Position numbers and translations under genes: made by a program
NCBI GenBank assembly: GCA_004431415.1
Contig: QPMI01000613.1
Location: forward strand, 1 to 26,790
DNA: 26,790 bases
From: Cyanophora paradoxa
Lineage: Eukaryota; Glaucocystophyceae; Cyanophorales; Cyanophoraceae
Direction of reading: 5' to 3'
Shown: one piece after another, positions 1 to 6,018 of the stretch
Layout: the number at the start of each line of letters is the position of its first letter
Numbering within the stretch: position 1 is the first letter of the stretch
The notes under the pieces: model-generated
Told to the model about the DNA's origin: nothing
The model's input: the letters and a program-made list of their open reading frames with translations, nothing else
The model's database searches: none

Positions 1-586
1 GCACATCGAAATGACGAAGAAGAAGGAGCAGAGCGTGAAAAAGGCGCTGGGGATCGACCTGCAGGAGAGCCGCGCGACGAGGCGCAGGTGGACGTGGACG
101 AGAAGAAGCAGGTTCTGCGGCAGATCGCGCAGTACAAGGCCTCGTCGGGGGCGAGAGCTGACGTCCACGAAGAAGCTGAGCCTCGCCACGCCGCTGGACG
201 AGCTGAAGGAAGAGTACGAGGAAATTCAGCGCGAGCTGAGCACGCGGGGTTCGCTGGAGGCGGCGCGCCTCTTTCTGATGCGGGCATGCACTCGCTGGAG
301 CACCTTAACAACAGCGTACGATCCGATCGGCCTGAAGTTAGACGGGCTCGGCAGGCGACGCTCTCTTCCATGGACCAGGTGCAGCCGATCTTAGAGGAGC
401 TGGTGATTAAGTACTCGCGCTACGTGACCTGGGGCCCGAGGCGCGCCTGGGGATGGCCCTGGTGCAGACGGTGCTGGCGGTGCACGCGGCCAACGCGAAC
501 CCGGAGATGATGAAGGAGGTGACGGAGGCGGCGGCCTCGACGGCGGCGGAGCCAGGGCGGTGGGCGGCAAGTTCAACGGCCTCTGA
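1..586 (+). CDS. DUF5767-like giant-virus protein, frame broken, 5' end possibly outside window
   Basis: The coding signal runs from the window edge (first ATG at 11) to a TGA at 584-586, but it moves between all three frames. In-order segments are a Lys/Glu-rich N-terminus, LDELKEEYEEIQREL, the core YDPIGLKLDGL, then ILEELVIKYS and EARLGMALVQTVLAVHAAN. The order and spacing of the YDP..LKLDG, EEL..KY and PE.xL...H..N blocks match my memory of the DUF5767 family of nucleocytoviruses, whose function is unknown. About six or seven frame changes occur in under 600 bases, far more than in any other gene here, so this is either a decayed copy or poorly determined sequence near a contig end. No stop lies upstream of the first ATG, so the gene may start outside the window. 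Confidence 0.65.
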
Positions 587-627
587 TTGTAAACGCTTGT
601 AATCAATTGCACCAGAGAATTTACAAT
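586..627. terminator. Hairpin between convergent genes
   Basis: ATTGTAAA (586-593) pairs perfectly with TTTACAAT (620-627) across a 26-nt loop. It starts at the last base of the stop codon of the plus-strand gene and lies just beyond the stop of the convergent minus-strand gene at 641. In mimivirus, transcript ends are known to fall in hairpins. A role here in ending both transcripts is inferred. Confidence 0.45.
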
Positions 628-640
628 TTATTCGTCTAAA

Positions 641-1420
641 CTACTGCATGGGGGTGGTGTACATAGACTCGGGGTTTAGGTAGGGCTCGAAATCGGCCTC
701 GTTGTCGTAGGGCTTGAAGGCCAGCTCGGGCGTGCGGCCGGCGAAGCGAAAGGCGCCGACCTTGCACTGCTGCACGGCGAGGAAGGACCACTTGAGGCCG
801 AACTTGCCTCGGGGATGGCGTAGGCGGTGTCGATTTAACGAGGGCCGCCACCAGGTCTCCGGTGCCGATGGTGGCGCGCTCGGTGATGAGGTAGTTGGAC
901 ATGTCGACGACTGGGATCGTCTTGCGCTTGCCCGCCATCGTCTGCGTGCGGATGCGCATGTTGAGGTACTTGTAGAAGGCCTGGCCCGACTCCTTGTCGA
1001 CCTTGATGCGCACGCTGGGCGTCTGCAGCACCGAGATCTGATCCTTGGAGAGGGCGCGCCGGGCGAGACCTTGAGCTTGGCCTGGTTCTGCTGCACGAAC
1101 TCGCAGAATTTCGCGTCCAGGGCCTCCAGCAGCTTGAGGAACTCGTCCGCGGCTGGGTTCGTCTGGCCGTCGACGGCGCTGAGATCGGTGAGGTCCAGCG
1201 TGTAAAATCCGCCGTTTTCTTCCATGACGAAGGCCTTCTTCTCGTCGCTCCACGCCTTGCCTTGCTCGGTGTTGATGCACGGGTTGATCGTGACCATGGG
1301 CGGCGCGTACATCATGAGGCCCTGCAGGCCGTCGTACTTGGCCTTGATGCGGCCGTTGGCATCGATTTCGAAGGCGAGCTTGGCGGGGTCGATCTCGGTG
1401 GCGTTGCGGACGGTGGCCAT
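641..1420 (-). CDS. DUF5871-like giant-virus protein (two frame breaks)
   Basis: ATG at 1420, TAG at 641-643, about 260 residues. The N-terminal part shows EIDPAKLAFEI, YTLDL and LLEALDAKFCEF. The middle part lies in another frame from about 1060 (LSKDQISVLQTPSVRIKVDKE), and the C-terminus returns to the first frame near 830 (GKFGLKWSFLAVQQCKVGAFRF). This order (..DP.KL.F, ..Y.LDL, LEALD.K, LS.D.I..L.TP.V....DKE.G, ..GKFGLKWS...KV) matches my memory of DUF5871, a conserved nucleocytovirus family. A nucleic-acid-binding role has been suggested but I cannot show it here. Both breaks sit in or near short C/G runs (about 1055-1066 and 820-835), so indel errors are a likely cause. An ATTTTCTAGCGCTAG motif lies about 40 bases before the start. 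Confidence 0.65.
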   Translation of the reverse strand: MATVRNATEIDPAKLAFEIDANGRIKAKYDGLQGLMMYAPPMVTINPCINTEQGKAWSDEKKAFVMEENGGFYTLDLTDLSAVDGQTNPAADEFLKLLEALDAKFCEFVQQNQAKLKVSPGAPSPRIRSRCCRRPACASRSTRSRARPSTSTSTCASARRRWRASARRSQSSTCPTTSSPSAPPSAPETWWRPSLNRHRLRHPRGKFGLKWSFLAVQQCKVGAFRFAGRTPELAFKPYDNEADFEPYLNPESMYTTPMQ

Positions 1421-1446
1421 GTTGTCTGAGCTTAGTGTGCGATCAG

Positions 1447-1465
1447 CCTAGCGCTAGAAAATATT
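1447..1465 (-). promoter_or_regulatory. ATTTTCT/CGCTAG start-proximal motif
   Basis: On the minus strand it reads ATATTTTCTAGCGCTAGG, about 40 bases before the ATG at 1420. It is one of the clearest copies of the motif found before nearly all intronless genes here. Confidence 0.55.
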
Positions 1466-1534
1466 TAAGGCCGCCCCACCTGACTTCAGGCTGACCTCGG
1501 GTGAGCGCTCAGGTGATTCAGGTAAAACACGTGT

Positions 1535-1825
1535 TCAATTCGTCTCACTGGGGAGGGGGAGAGCCTCAATCACGGCTACGCGAATATTCGAGAGTCTAAA
1601 TCTGGCGCTGGGGCTGGCGACGGCGTACAGGGTGATCTCGTTCTTGGCGGGATTGAGCATGATGTGCTGGAAGCAGTCGCCCTTGCGGCACTCCAGCGAG
1701 ATGTTGCGCAGCAGCCTGCAGTAGTTGAAGCAGATCTCGCCGTTCTCGTCGAGATCCTCGTCCATGGCCTCGTACTCGAAGATGCCGAAGGTCAGGCAGC
1801 AGGTCTCGTACTTGGGGGCGCACAT
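1535..1825 (-). CDS. Small acidic protein of unknown function, 96 aa
   Basis: Open frame from ATG at 1825 to TGA at 1535, intact and intronless. The N-terminus is Cys-rich (MCAPKYETCC), followed by the acidic stretch EYEAMDEDLDENGE and a Cys-containing middle (CFNYCRLLRN, LECRKGDC). There is no signal peptide or membrane segment. I do not recognise the family. It is transcribed away from the gene at 2079, and the A copy of the long inverted repeat lies between the two starts, so that repeat may act as a two-way promoter. Confidence 0.6.
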   Translation of the reverse strand: MCAPKYETCCLTFGIFEYEAMDEDLDENGEICFNYCRLLRNISLECRKGDCFQHIMLNPAKNEITLYAVASPSARFRLSNIRVAVIEALPLPSETN

Positions 1826-1930
1826 TCTTGATTTTCTTGGCTGTGAAGTGTGAGCGAGGGCGCGGCGCGGCTGCGGTTTTGAGGCCGTTCAGGTGAGGGT
1901 CAGGTGAGCGCTCACCTGAAGAGGGGGGGG

Positions 1931-2022
1931 GAAGTGACGCGGACGCGAATACGTCATAGTCGAATACGTCATAGTCCAAAACCTGGACTCGGGACTCGGC
2001 CCAGGCCCCGCCGGTAAAAAAA
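1931..2022. repeat. Inverted-repeat copy A (outer left) with two TGACGTAT-type sites
   Basis: Bases 1931-2002 are an exact 72-nt reverse complement of 3295-3366 (copy D). Two copies of ATACGTCATAGTC sit at 1949-1961 and 1964-1976; on the other strand each reads GACTATGACGTAT, which contains a CRE-like TGACGTA. The right part (ACCTGGACTCGGGACTCGG and CCGGTAAAAAAA) is shared with copy B. It lies between divergent genes starting at 1825 and 2079. Confidence 0.9.
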
Positions 2023-2039
2023 TAAGCTCGGACTTGGCG

Positions 2040-2063
2040 CCATTTTCTGAACCCCGGCTAGCT
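2040..2063 (+). promoter_or_regulatory. ATTTTCT motif before the 2079 gene
   Basis: CCATTTTCTGAACC followed by CGGCTAGC, ending about 15 bases before the ATG at 2079. Same bipartite pattern as at 1447-1465. Confidence 0.5.
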
Positions 2064-2078
2064 GCTTAATCCAGTACC

Positions 2079-2619
2079 ATGGAGCCCGCCATCTCCCAGC
2101 TAGTCTCCCAGGGCGCCAAGCTCGACAAGGCCCTCAGTATCTACCTTCAGCTGATCGAGCTGGCCTGGCCGGAGCCAATGATAGCTCAGGCCTGCAAATC
2201 GCTCCACGTGGCGTTCGATGCGCCGTTCTCAGGTGACCCGACTCAGATGACATCCTGGACCAAGGAGGAGATAAAAGCCGACTTCGAGGCGCTTTTCTCA
2301 TTTATGAGCAAGAAGTATGCCGAAATCGAAGCAGCTAAAGCCGCAGCCGCAGCCGAAGACGAAGGCGCAGAAGGCACCGAAGCCTCAGCCGAAGGCCCTG
2401 CCGGCGACGAAGGCACCGAAGTTCAAGGCGCTGGGCCCTCTGCAGAAGGCCAAGGCCAAGGCCGACCTGCTTCCGCGTAGGCCCAAGGACATAGCCAAGG
2501 AGGCCAGCAGCCACAGGCCCGACTGGCCGGCGCCGGCGCCCTACCGCTACCTCAAGCTGGACAAGCGCAACGATACCGGCTTCACCAGGAGGAGGTGGCC
2601 TGAGCCCTTCGGTGGCTGA
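2079..2619 (+). CDS. Unknown protein with Lys/Pro-rich tail; frame change near 2317
   Basis: ATG at 2079 opens a helical N-terminal part (MEPAISQLVSQGAKLDKAL ... FEALFSFMSKKYAEIE). From about 2317 the frame with strongly G/C-rich third codon positions is the next one. It encodes a basic tail of K/P/A repeats (PKPQPKAL, KAPKFKAL, KAKAKADL) ending YRYLKLDKRNDTGFTRRRW and stopping at 2619. The first frame instead gives a low-complexity Ala/Glu/Gly tail to 2480, which looks like a shadow. The simplest reading is one gene of about 180 residues with a single-base indel near 2310-2330. The second frame has its own ATG at 2317, so an overlapping second gene is possible. The basic tail would suit DNA or virion packing, but that is inference. 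Confidence 0.5.
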
Positions 2620-2802
2620 AGCCAAGGGAGATCAAGTCTGGAGGCGGTATCGAGCTAGCGCTAGCGCTAGGAGGAGGCGGTGCAGACTTAGAGGAGCAGG
2701 CGCTGCTAGATACCATCAACTTGGGCAGGGTAGAGCTGAGCTAGCTAGCTGGTATCGATATCTAGCTAGCCTAGCGCTAGCCCAGTGCTTAATTAATTAA
2801 CT
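2620..2802. other. Noncoding tract rich in GCTAGC-type palindromes
   Basis: No convincing gene. The tract has repeated overlapping palindromes: GCTAGCGCTAGCGCTAG near 2652, GAGCTAGCTAGCTGG near 2738, CTAGCTAGCCTAGCGCTAG near 2762, then TTAATTAATTAA at 2789-2800. CGCTAG also occurs as the second half of the start-proximal motif of several genes nearby. Confidence 0.6.
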
Positions 2803-2908
2803 GAAAGGTTGCGGAGGTTGCGGACGCGTCACAAATACGTCATAGTCGAATACGTCATAGTCCAAAACCTGGACTCGGGACTCGGCCCGGGCCCTGCCGG
2901 TAAAAAAA
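2802..2908. repeat. Inverted-repeat copy B (inner left)
   Basis: Bases 2802-2875 are an exact 74-nt reverse complement of 3156-3229 (copy C). It has the same double TGACGTA block as copy A but a different flank (GGTTGCGGAGGTTGCGGACG). It continues on the right with CTCGGGACTCGGCCCGG and CCGGTAAAAAAA, as in copy A. Copies A and B face one way, C and D the other. Confidence 0.9.
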
Positions 2909-3140
2909 AGAGACTTGAACAAAAACACCGTACCCCGGTATTTAACTTGAAATCATCATGACATCATGTTCAAGTTGCTATGACATTAACTACATTCAAA
3001 AGCAATGAATGCAATAGTGTAGTCAAGCGATCGCGAAAGGATAGCGATAGGATCGGGATAGGATAGGTGACACGATAACGATAAGATAAGCTTGCAGATA
3101 ACAGGGGTACAGTATTATTATTTGAAACTTGGCGAGAGTC
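2909..3140. other. A+T-rich core between inner inverted repeats; candidate replication origin
   Basis: No gene. It holds a hairpin-forming AACTTGAA (2944-2951) / TTCAAGTT (2969-2976) with further partial symmetry around ATCATCATGACATCATG, then a run of GATA-containing words at about 3040-3090 (GATAGG, CGATAACGATAAGATAAG) and GGGGTACAG near 3105. It is clearly less GC-rich than its surroundings. Central position between nested inverted repeats suggests an origin or recombination site; this is inference only. Confidence 0.35.
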
Positions 3141-3229
3141 TGGGCCCAGGTCCCAAGTCCAGGTTTTGGACTATGACGTATTCGACTATGACGTATTTGT
3201 GACGCGTCCGCAACCTCCGCAACCTTTCA
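3141..3229. repeat. Inverted-repeat copy C (inner right)
   Basis: Exact partner of copy B over 3156-3229, read in the opposite direction. It contains GACTATGACGTATT twice in tandem, followed by GACGCGTCCGCAACCTCCGC. Confidence 0.9.
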
Positions 3230-3230
3230 A

Positions 3231-3270
3231 TTGGACATTTGGACATTTGGACATTTGGACATTTGGACAT
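3231..3270 (+). repeat. Five exact tandem copies of TTGGACAT
   Basis: An 8-base unit repeated five times without change, directly abutting inverted-repeat copy C. Perfect conservation suggests recent expansion or iteron-like protein binding. Confidence 0.95.
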
Positions 3271-3288
3271 AACATGTACCCCTCCCCA

Positions 3289-3366
3289 GGGCCCGGGCCG
3301 AGTCCCGAGTCCAGGTTTTGGACTATGACGTATTCGACTATGACGTATTCGCGTCCGCGTCACTTC
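3289..3366. repeat. Inverted-repeat copy D (outer right)
   Basis: Exact partner of copy A over 3295-3366, again with the doubled GACTATGACGTATT. It lies 64 bases before the ATG of the gene at 3430 and so may be its promoter, as A may be for its neighbours. Confidence 0.9.
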
Positions 3367-3404
3367 TCCCCCCATCCTACGTTCGCAGCCGCCGGGCACC
3401 TCCA

Positions 3405-3417
3405 CAATTTTCCGAGG
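3405..3417 (+). promoter_or_regulatory. AATTTTCC motif before the 3430 gene
   Basis: CAATTTTCCGAGG, a diverged form of the ATTTTCT motif, ending 12 bases before the ATG at 3430. Confidence 0.35.
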
Positions 3418-3429
3418 TACCCAGCAAGC

Positions 3430-3720
3430 ATGGACTTTACTGACTGCGCAGGTATCAAGCAGGAGCCCGAGGACCTTCTCTCCGCCGCGCCGCCGCCTCC
3501 GCCCCCAAGCAGCGCCGCCGCCGCGGGCCCAAGTCCTTAGCTCCGAGCCCGAGATCCTGGCGACGCCGGCCCGCGAGCCAGAGACCGTGGACTTGACCTG
3601 GAGGAGCCCGCGCGCGGCCCGCCGCGCCTTCTGATCCTGGCCGCCGCGGCCGCCGCGCTCTACTACGCCGCCCGGCGCCTGGGCCCGCAGCTCTCGGGCC
3701 TGGCCCGGAACCTTTTCTAA
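3430..3720 (+). CDS. Small C-terminally anchored membrane protein, frame broken
   Basis: ATG at 3430 encodes MDFTDCAGIKQEPEDLL, then a Pro/Ala run, and hits a TAG near 3540. The signal continues in other frames: SSEPEILATPAREPETVDL, then LEEPARGPPRLLILAAAAAALY, RRLGPQLSGLARNLF and a TAA at 3718-3720. Restored, it would be about 95 residues with an acidic, Pro-rich N-terminal half and one hydrophobic segment (LLILAAAAAALYYAA) near the end. At least two indels are needed, in G/C-rich runs. The stop overlaps the TTTTCTAA motif of the next gene. I do not recognise the family; a virion membrane protein would fit the context. Confidence 0.45.
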
Positions 3721-3721
3721 G
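3711..3721 (+). promoter_or_regulatory. TTTTCTAA motif before the 3731 gene
   Basis: CCTTTTCTAAG ends 9 bases before the ATG at 3731 and contains the stop codon of the gene before. Confidence 0.45.
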
Positions 3722-3730
3722 TCTTGCCCA

Positions 3731-4104
3731 ATGGAGGCCCTGCTAGATCTCATGGCCTTTGCGCTGCCGATCTTCTTCCTGGTGGGCCTCAGCCGCATGG
3801 AGCGCGAGGCGCGCCAGCCCGAGCGCGTCGAGCGCGGCCTCACCCCGAAGAGCAGCGCGGCCTCACCGAGTGGGACCTGGCGCTCATGGCCGGCCGCATG
3901 CTCAACGGCGATCGGCTCGAGGCGGGCCACCGCCTCAAGCTAGAGGACGGCGGCACGGCCGTCTGGACGGGCGAGGCCTGGACGCACGACTCGACGGGCG
4001 AGCCGATGAAGCTGCTCGCCTCCGGCAACAAGTACTGGCGCGGCGACTCGATGGAGTACGGCGCCCGTGATTTTCTAGCCCTTCTACCAGCAAAGAATGG
4101 CTGA
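3731..4104 (+). CDS. Single-membrane-segment protein of unknown function, one frame break
   Basis: ATG at 3731 encodes MEALLDLMAFALPIFFLVGL, a hydrophobic N-terminal segment, followed by a charged stretch (SRMEREARQPERVERGLTPK). Near 3845 the signal moves to the frame that reads GLTEWDLALMAGRMLNGDRL, AVWTGEAWTHDSTGEPMKLL and YWRGDSMEYGARDFLALL, stopping at 4102-4104. Restored length is about 124 residues, with a short N-terminal anchor and a soluble Trp-containing domain. The stop overlaps the next start (ATGGCTGA at 4097-4104). The family is not recognised. Confidence 0.5.
4069..4081 (+). promoter_or_regulatory. ATTTTCTAG motif before the 4097 gene
   Basis: GATTTTCTAGCCC lies inside the end of the gene before and ends 15 bases before the ATG at 4097. 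Confidence 0.5.
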
Positions 4105-4381
4105 CCCCTCGCCCGACCCGGCCGCAGGCGTCGAGAGCGCTGGCAGCTCGGACGAGTACTCGGAGCTCTCGGATCCGGATCCCGACGAGCCCTCCGACGC
4201 CTTCGCGACCGAGAACGAGCGCTCCCTCATGCGCATCTACGAGTCCCTGCGCGAAGCTATCTACTGGGAGGACCCGCGCCTAGGGACCCTCATGAACTTC
4301 TCCAAGTTTGCCGAGTTCATGTTCGCTATGACCGTGCCCTTTACCCGAGTCGTGCTCTGGGATAGGAACAGGAACTGGTAG
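4097..4381 (+). CDS. Small acidic protein, 94 aa, unknown function
   Basis: Intact frame from ATG 4097 to TAG 4379-4381, overlapping the gene before by 8 bases. The N-terminal third is disordered and acidic (SSDEYSELSDPDPDEPSD). The rest is more hydrophobic and ordered (SLMRIYESLREAIYWEDPRL, FSKFAEFMFAMTVPFTRVVL). The last segment is weakly membrane-like. I do not recognise the family. It converges with the minus-strand gene ending at 4398. Confidence 0.6.
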   Translation: MADPSPDPAAGVESAGSSDEYSELSDPDPDEPSDAFATENERSLMRIYESLREAIYWEDPRLGTLMNFSKFAEFMFAMTVPFTRVVLWDRNRNW

Positions 4382-4397
4382 TATTGAGTACAGAGCC

Positions 4398-4802
4398 CTA
4401 CGAGCTAGAGCTGCTATCGCCCGAGTCCAGGCGCGCCTTCTTGGCCTTGGAGCGGCGGAGGCGGGAGACGTACTGCAGGCGCAGGTTGCGCACGAGCAGC
4501 TCGCCGGCCGTGGTGCCCGGCAGCCCGGGAACCGCGTCCGTGGGCAGCAGCTGGCCCTCGCGTATCGCCTTGTACGTCTTGCGCTTGTTGAATGCAACCT
4601 TCTCCGTATCTTCCGTGCCGTCGTACTCGGACGTGGGAAGGAACTGCGAGGCGGTCTTGGGGACTTCTAGAACCAGCGCGCGCTTGGCCTTCTTGACGGA
4701 GACTGCGTTCGCGCGCTCCAGCTTGACGCCGGGCTCCAGGGGGGTAGCGGCGACTTCGTTCTCAGCGAAGGAGACACGGGGGGAAGAGCCGCCGCGGGGC
4801 AT
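4398..4802 (-). CDS. Basic protein of unknown function, 134 aa
   Basis: Intact frame from ATG 4802 to TAG at 4398. It is rich in Lys and Arg (VKKAKRALVLEVPKTASQF, FNKRKTYKAIREGQLL, LRRSKAKKARLDSG) and ends in a run of Ser. There is no membrane segment. The charge suggests binding to nucleic acid or an acidic partner, but the family is not recognised. The ATTTTCTAAACGCTAGG motif before its start overlaps the last codons of the next gene upstream (stop at 4819). Confidence 0.6.
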   Translation of the reverse strand: MPRGGSSPRVSFAENEVAATPLEPGVKLERANAVSVKKAKRALVLEVPKTASQFLPTSEYDGTEDTEKVAFNKRKTYKAIREGQLLPTDAVPGLPGTTAGELLVRNLRLQYVSRLRRSKAKKARLDSGDSSSSS

Positions 4803-4817
4803 GGTTCGCTCGCTTTA

Positions 4818-4836
4818 CCTAGCGTTTAGAAAATAG
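4818..4836 (-). promoter_or_regulatory. ATTTTCTAAACGCTAGG motif
   Basis: The clearest bipartite copy, 16 bases before the ATG at 4802. It also encodes the last codons (FSKR-stop) of the neighbouring gene, so motif and coding sequence are constrained together. Confidence 0.55.
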
Positions 4837-5145
4837 CGCGCGAGCCTCGAGCACCAGGAGACCCGCCACAACCGCTGCGGCGATGACCACGGCAACCTTG
4901 AGCCAGTGCCAGAAGCGCTCGGCCACGTCCGTGAGCGCGCGGCCCGCCTTGCCCGGTGCGGTGAGTGCGGAGCCCAGCGCGCCCGCCGCAATGTCCGCCC
5001 ACGCGCCTCCGTCGCCGCGCAGCACGTTCTCGCGGTTCTTCATCTCGACTGTGGCGCCGATCGCGGCGTTGAGCTCACCGAACTGCAGCCGCGGCGCGCC
5101 CTTGGGCCCAAAGGTCTTGGTGAGCAGCGCGTCGAGCCAGCTCAT
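4819..5145 (-). CDS. Small protein with C-terminal membrane anchor, 108 aa
   Basis: Intact frame from ATG 5145 to TAG 4819-4821. The N-terminal domain starts MSWLDALLTKTFGPKGAPRL and includes GALGSALTAPGKAGRALTDV. A strong hydrophobic segment (LKVAVVIAAAVVAGLLVL, about residues 85-102) comes just before a short basic end (EARALFSKR). This is the layout of a tail-anchored protein. The family is not recognised; a virion or membrane role is inferred from the neighbours. Confidence 0.6.
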   Translation of the reverse strand: MSWLDALLTKTFGPKGAPRLQFGELNAAIGATVEMKNRENVLRGDGGAWADIAAGALGSALTAPGKAGRALTDVAERFWHWLKVAVVIAAAVVAGLLVLEARALFSKR

Positions 5146-5150
5146 CTCTA

Positions 5151-5172
5151 CTAGCTAGCGCTTCGAAAATCT
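5151..5172 (-). promoter_or_regulatory. ATTTTCGAAGCGCTAGC motif
   Basis: Minus-strand AGATTTTCGAAGCGCTAGC, ending a few bases before the ATG at 5145. Same two-part pattern with one change in the first half. It abuts the stop of the next gene at 5175. Confidence 0.5.
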
Positions 5173-5174
5173 AT

Positions 5175-5671
5175 CTAAATCGCGAAGCCGCGCAGGTACC
5201 AGACCATGAGGAGCGAGCCGCCGAGCGCCACGAGCAACGGCAGGTGCCCGTCGACCGCGCGCCGCGCCTCCCAGGCCCAGATCTCCTGGCGGCTCAGCTC
5301 GTTCGCGCCGTCGAAGTAAGCGCTGACGCCGTACTCGCGCGCGGGCGCAGGCTGCGACCAGAGGCCGGCGCTCAGGCGCGGCGCCCCCTCCCTCTGCTGC
5401 TGCGAGGCCAGCGCCGCCGTCGCCGCGTGCGCCGCCTCGCGCTGGCCCGGGGCGATCGCCACGAGGGGCAGGGGCCCGACGCCGCGGCCCTTGCCCGCAG
5501 CCTTAATCGACTTTAGCGCCGGCGGCGCCGGGTCCGCGCCCCTTATCTTAGGCCCTCCGCCCCGCCGCCGGCCTTCGCCCCGCCCCCGCCCTTGGCAGCC
5601 TCGCCGATCTTGCTGCAGCGCGAGTCCGATTTGAACACCGTACACAACAGCTTCTCTACGGCGTTGGGCAT
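5175..5671 (-). CDS. C-terminally anchored membrane protein, one frame break
   Basis: The ATG at 5671 follows an ATTTTCT motif and encodes MPNAVEKLLCTVFKSDSRCS, running into a Gly/Ala-rich stretch with an early stop near 5545. The signal continues in the next frame from about 5580 (KIRGADPAPPALKSIKAAGK, YGVSAYFDGANELSRQEIW) and ends LPLLVALGGSLLMVWYLRGF before a stop at 5175. Restored length is about 165 residues with one membrane segment at the extreme C-terminus. The break lies in a run of GGCGGGG words. The family is not recognised. Confidence 0.5.
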
Positions 5672-5691
5672 GTTTAGACGTGTACAGACGA

Positions 5692-5707
5692 TGAAGAAAA
5701 TTTAAAT
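5692..5707 (-). promoter_or_regulatory. AAATTTTCTTC motif before the 5671 gene
   Basis: Minus-strand ATTTAAATTTTCTTCA, about 21 bases before the ATG at 5671. It lacks the CGCTAG half. Confidence 0.4.
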
Positions 5708-5732
5708 GCCAACGGACTCAAAAGGACGTCGC

Positions 5733-5775
5733 AACTTTGAAAAGGGAAAGGGGGGAATGGAACTTTGAAAAGGGA
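5733..5775 (+). repeat. Direct repeat of AACTTTGAAAAGGGA
   Basis: Exact 15-base copies at 5733-5747 and 5761-5775 with a 13-base spacer, in the gap between two minus-strand genes. Confidence 0.9.
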
Positions 5776-5778
5776 GAG

Positions 5779-5970
5779 TTAACGCCCGGCGGGGCGCATG
5801 CCGGCCGTCGCCATCGAGACGGAGCCGGGGGCGTAGAGGGTCTTGGCGGCGTAGCCGAAGCCCACGCCGATGACGGCCGAGGCCGTGGGCGTGCCGCCGA
5901 GGAGCCAGGTGAGGGTCGCGGCGAGGGCTCCTAGCGAGTAATGCGGGGGATAGCTGTCAGCGAGGGCCAT
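5779..5970 (-). CDS. Small hydrophobic protein, 63 aa
   Basis: Intact frame from ATG 5970 to the stop at 5779. Almost the whole product is membrane-like: LGALAATLTWLLGG and ASAVIGVGFGYAAKTLYA could be two helices joined by a short turn (TPT). The minus-strand TATTTTTTCTCAACC before the start matches the motif of the other intronless genes, which supports this short frame being real. The family is not recognised. Confidence 0.5.
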   Translation of the reverse strand: MALADSYPPHYSLGALAATLTWLLGGTPTASAVIGVGFGYAAKTLYAPGSVSMATAGMRPAGR

Positions 5971-5990
5971 CGCGAGACCGAATTGGAAGG

Positions 5991-6006
5991 GGTTGAGAAA
6001 AAATAC
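5991..6006 (-). promoter_or_regulatory. TATTTTTTCTC motif before the 5970 gene
   Basis: Minus-strand GTATTTTTTCTCAACC, about 20-35 bases before the ATG at 5970 and just beyond the stop of the helicase gene (6019). Confidence 0.4.
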
Positions 6007-6018
6007 CGCCTCGAGGCC

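Noticed and set aside
3231-3270. Octamer array as a CRISPR
   Set aside because: The units are contiguous 8-mers without spacers, in eukaryote- or virus-type DNA.
4384-4836. Plus-strand frame of 150 codons opposite the 4398-4802 gene
   Set aside because: The minus-strand frame has a motif-linked ATG and a more protein-like composition. The plus-strand frame has a non-ATG start and crosses the motif.
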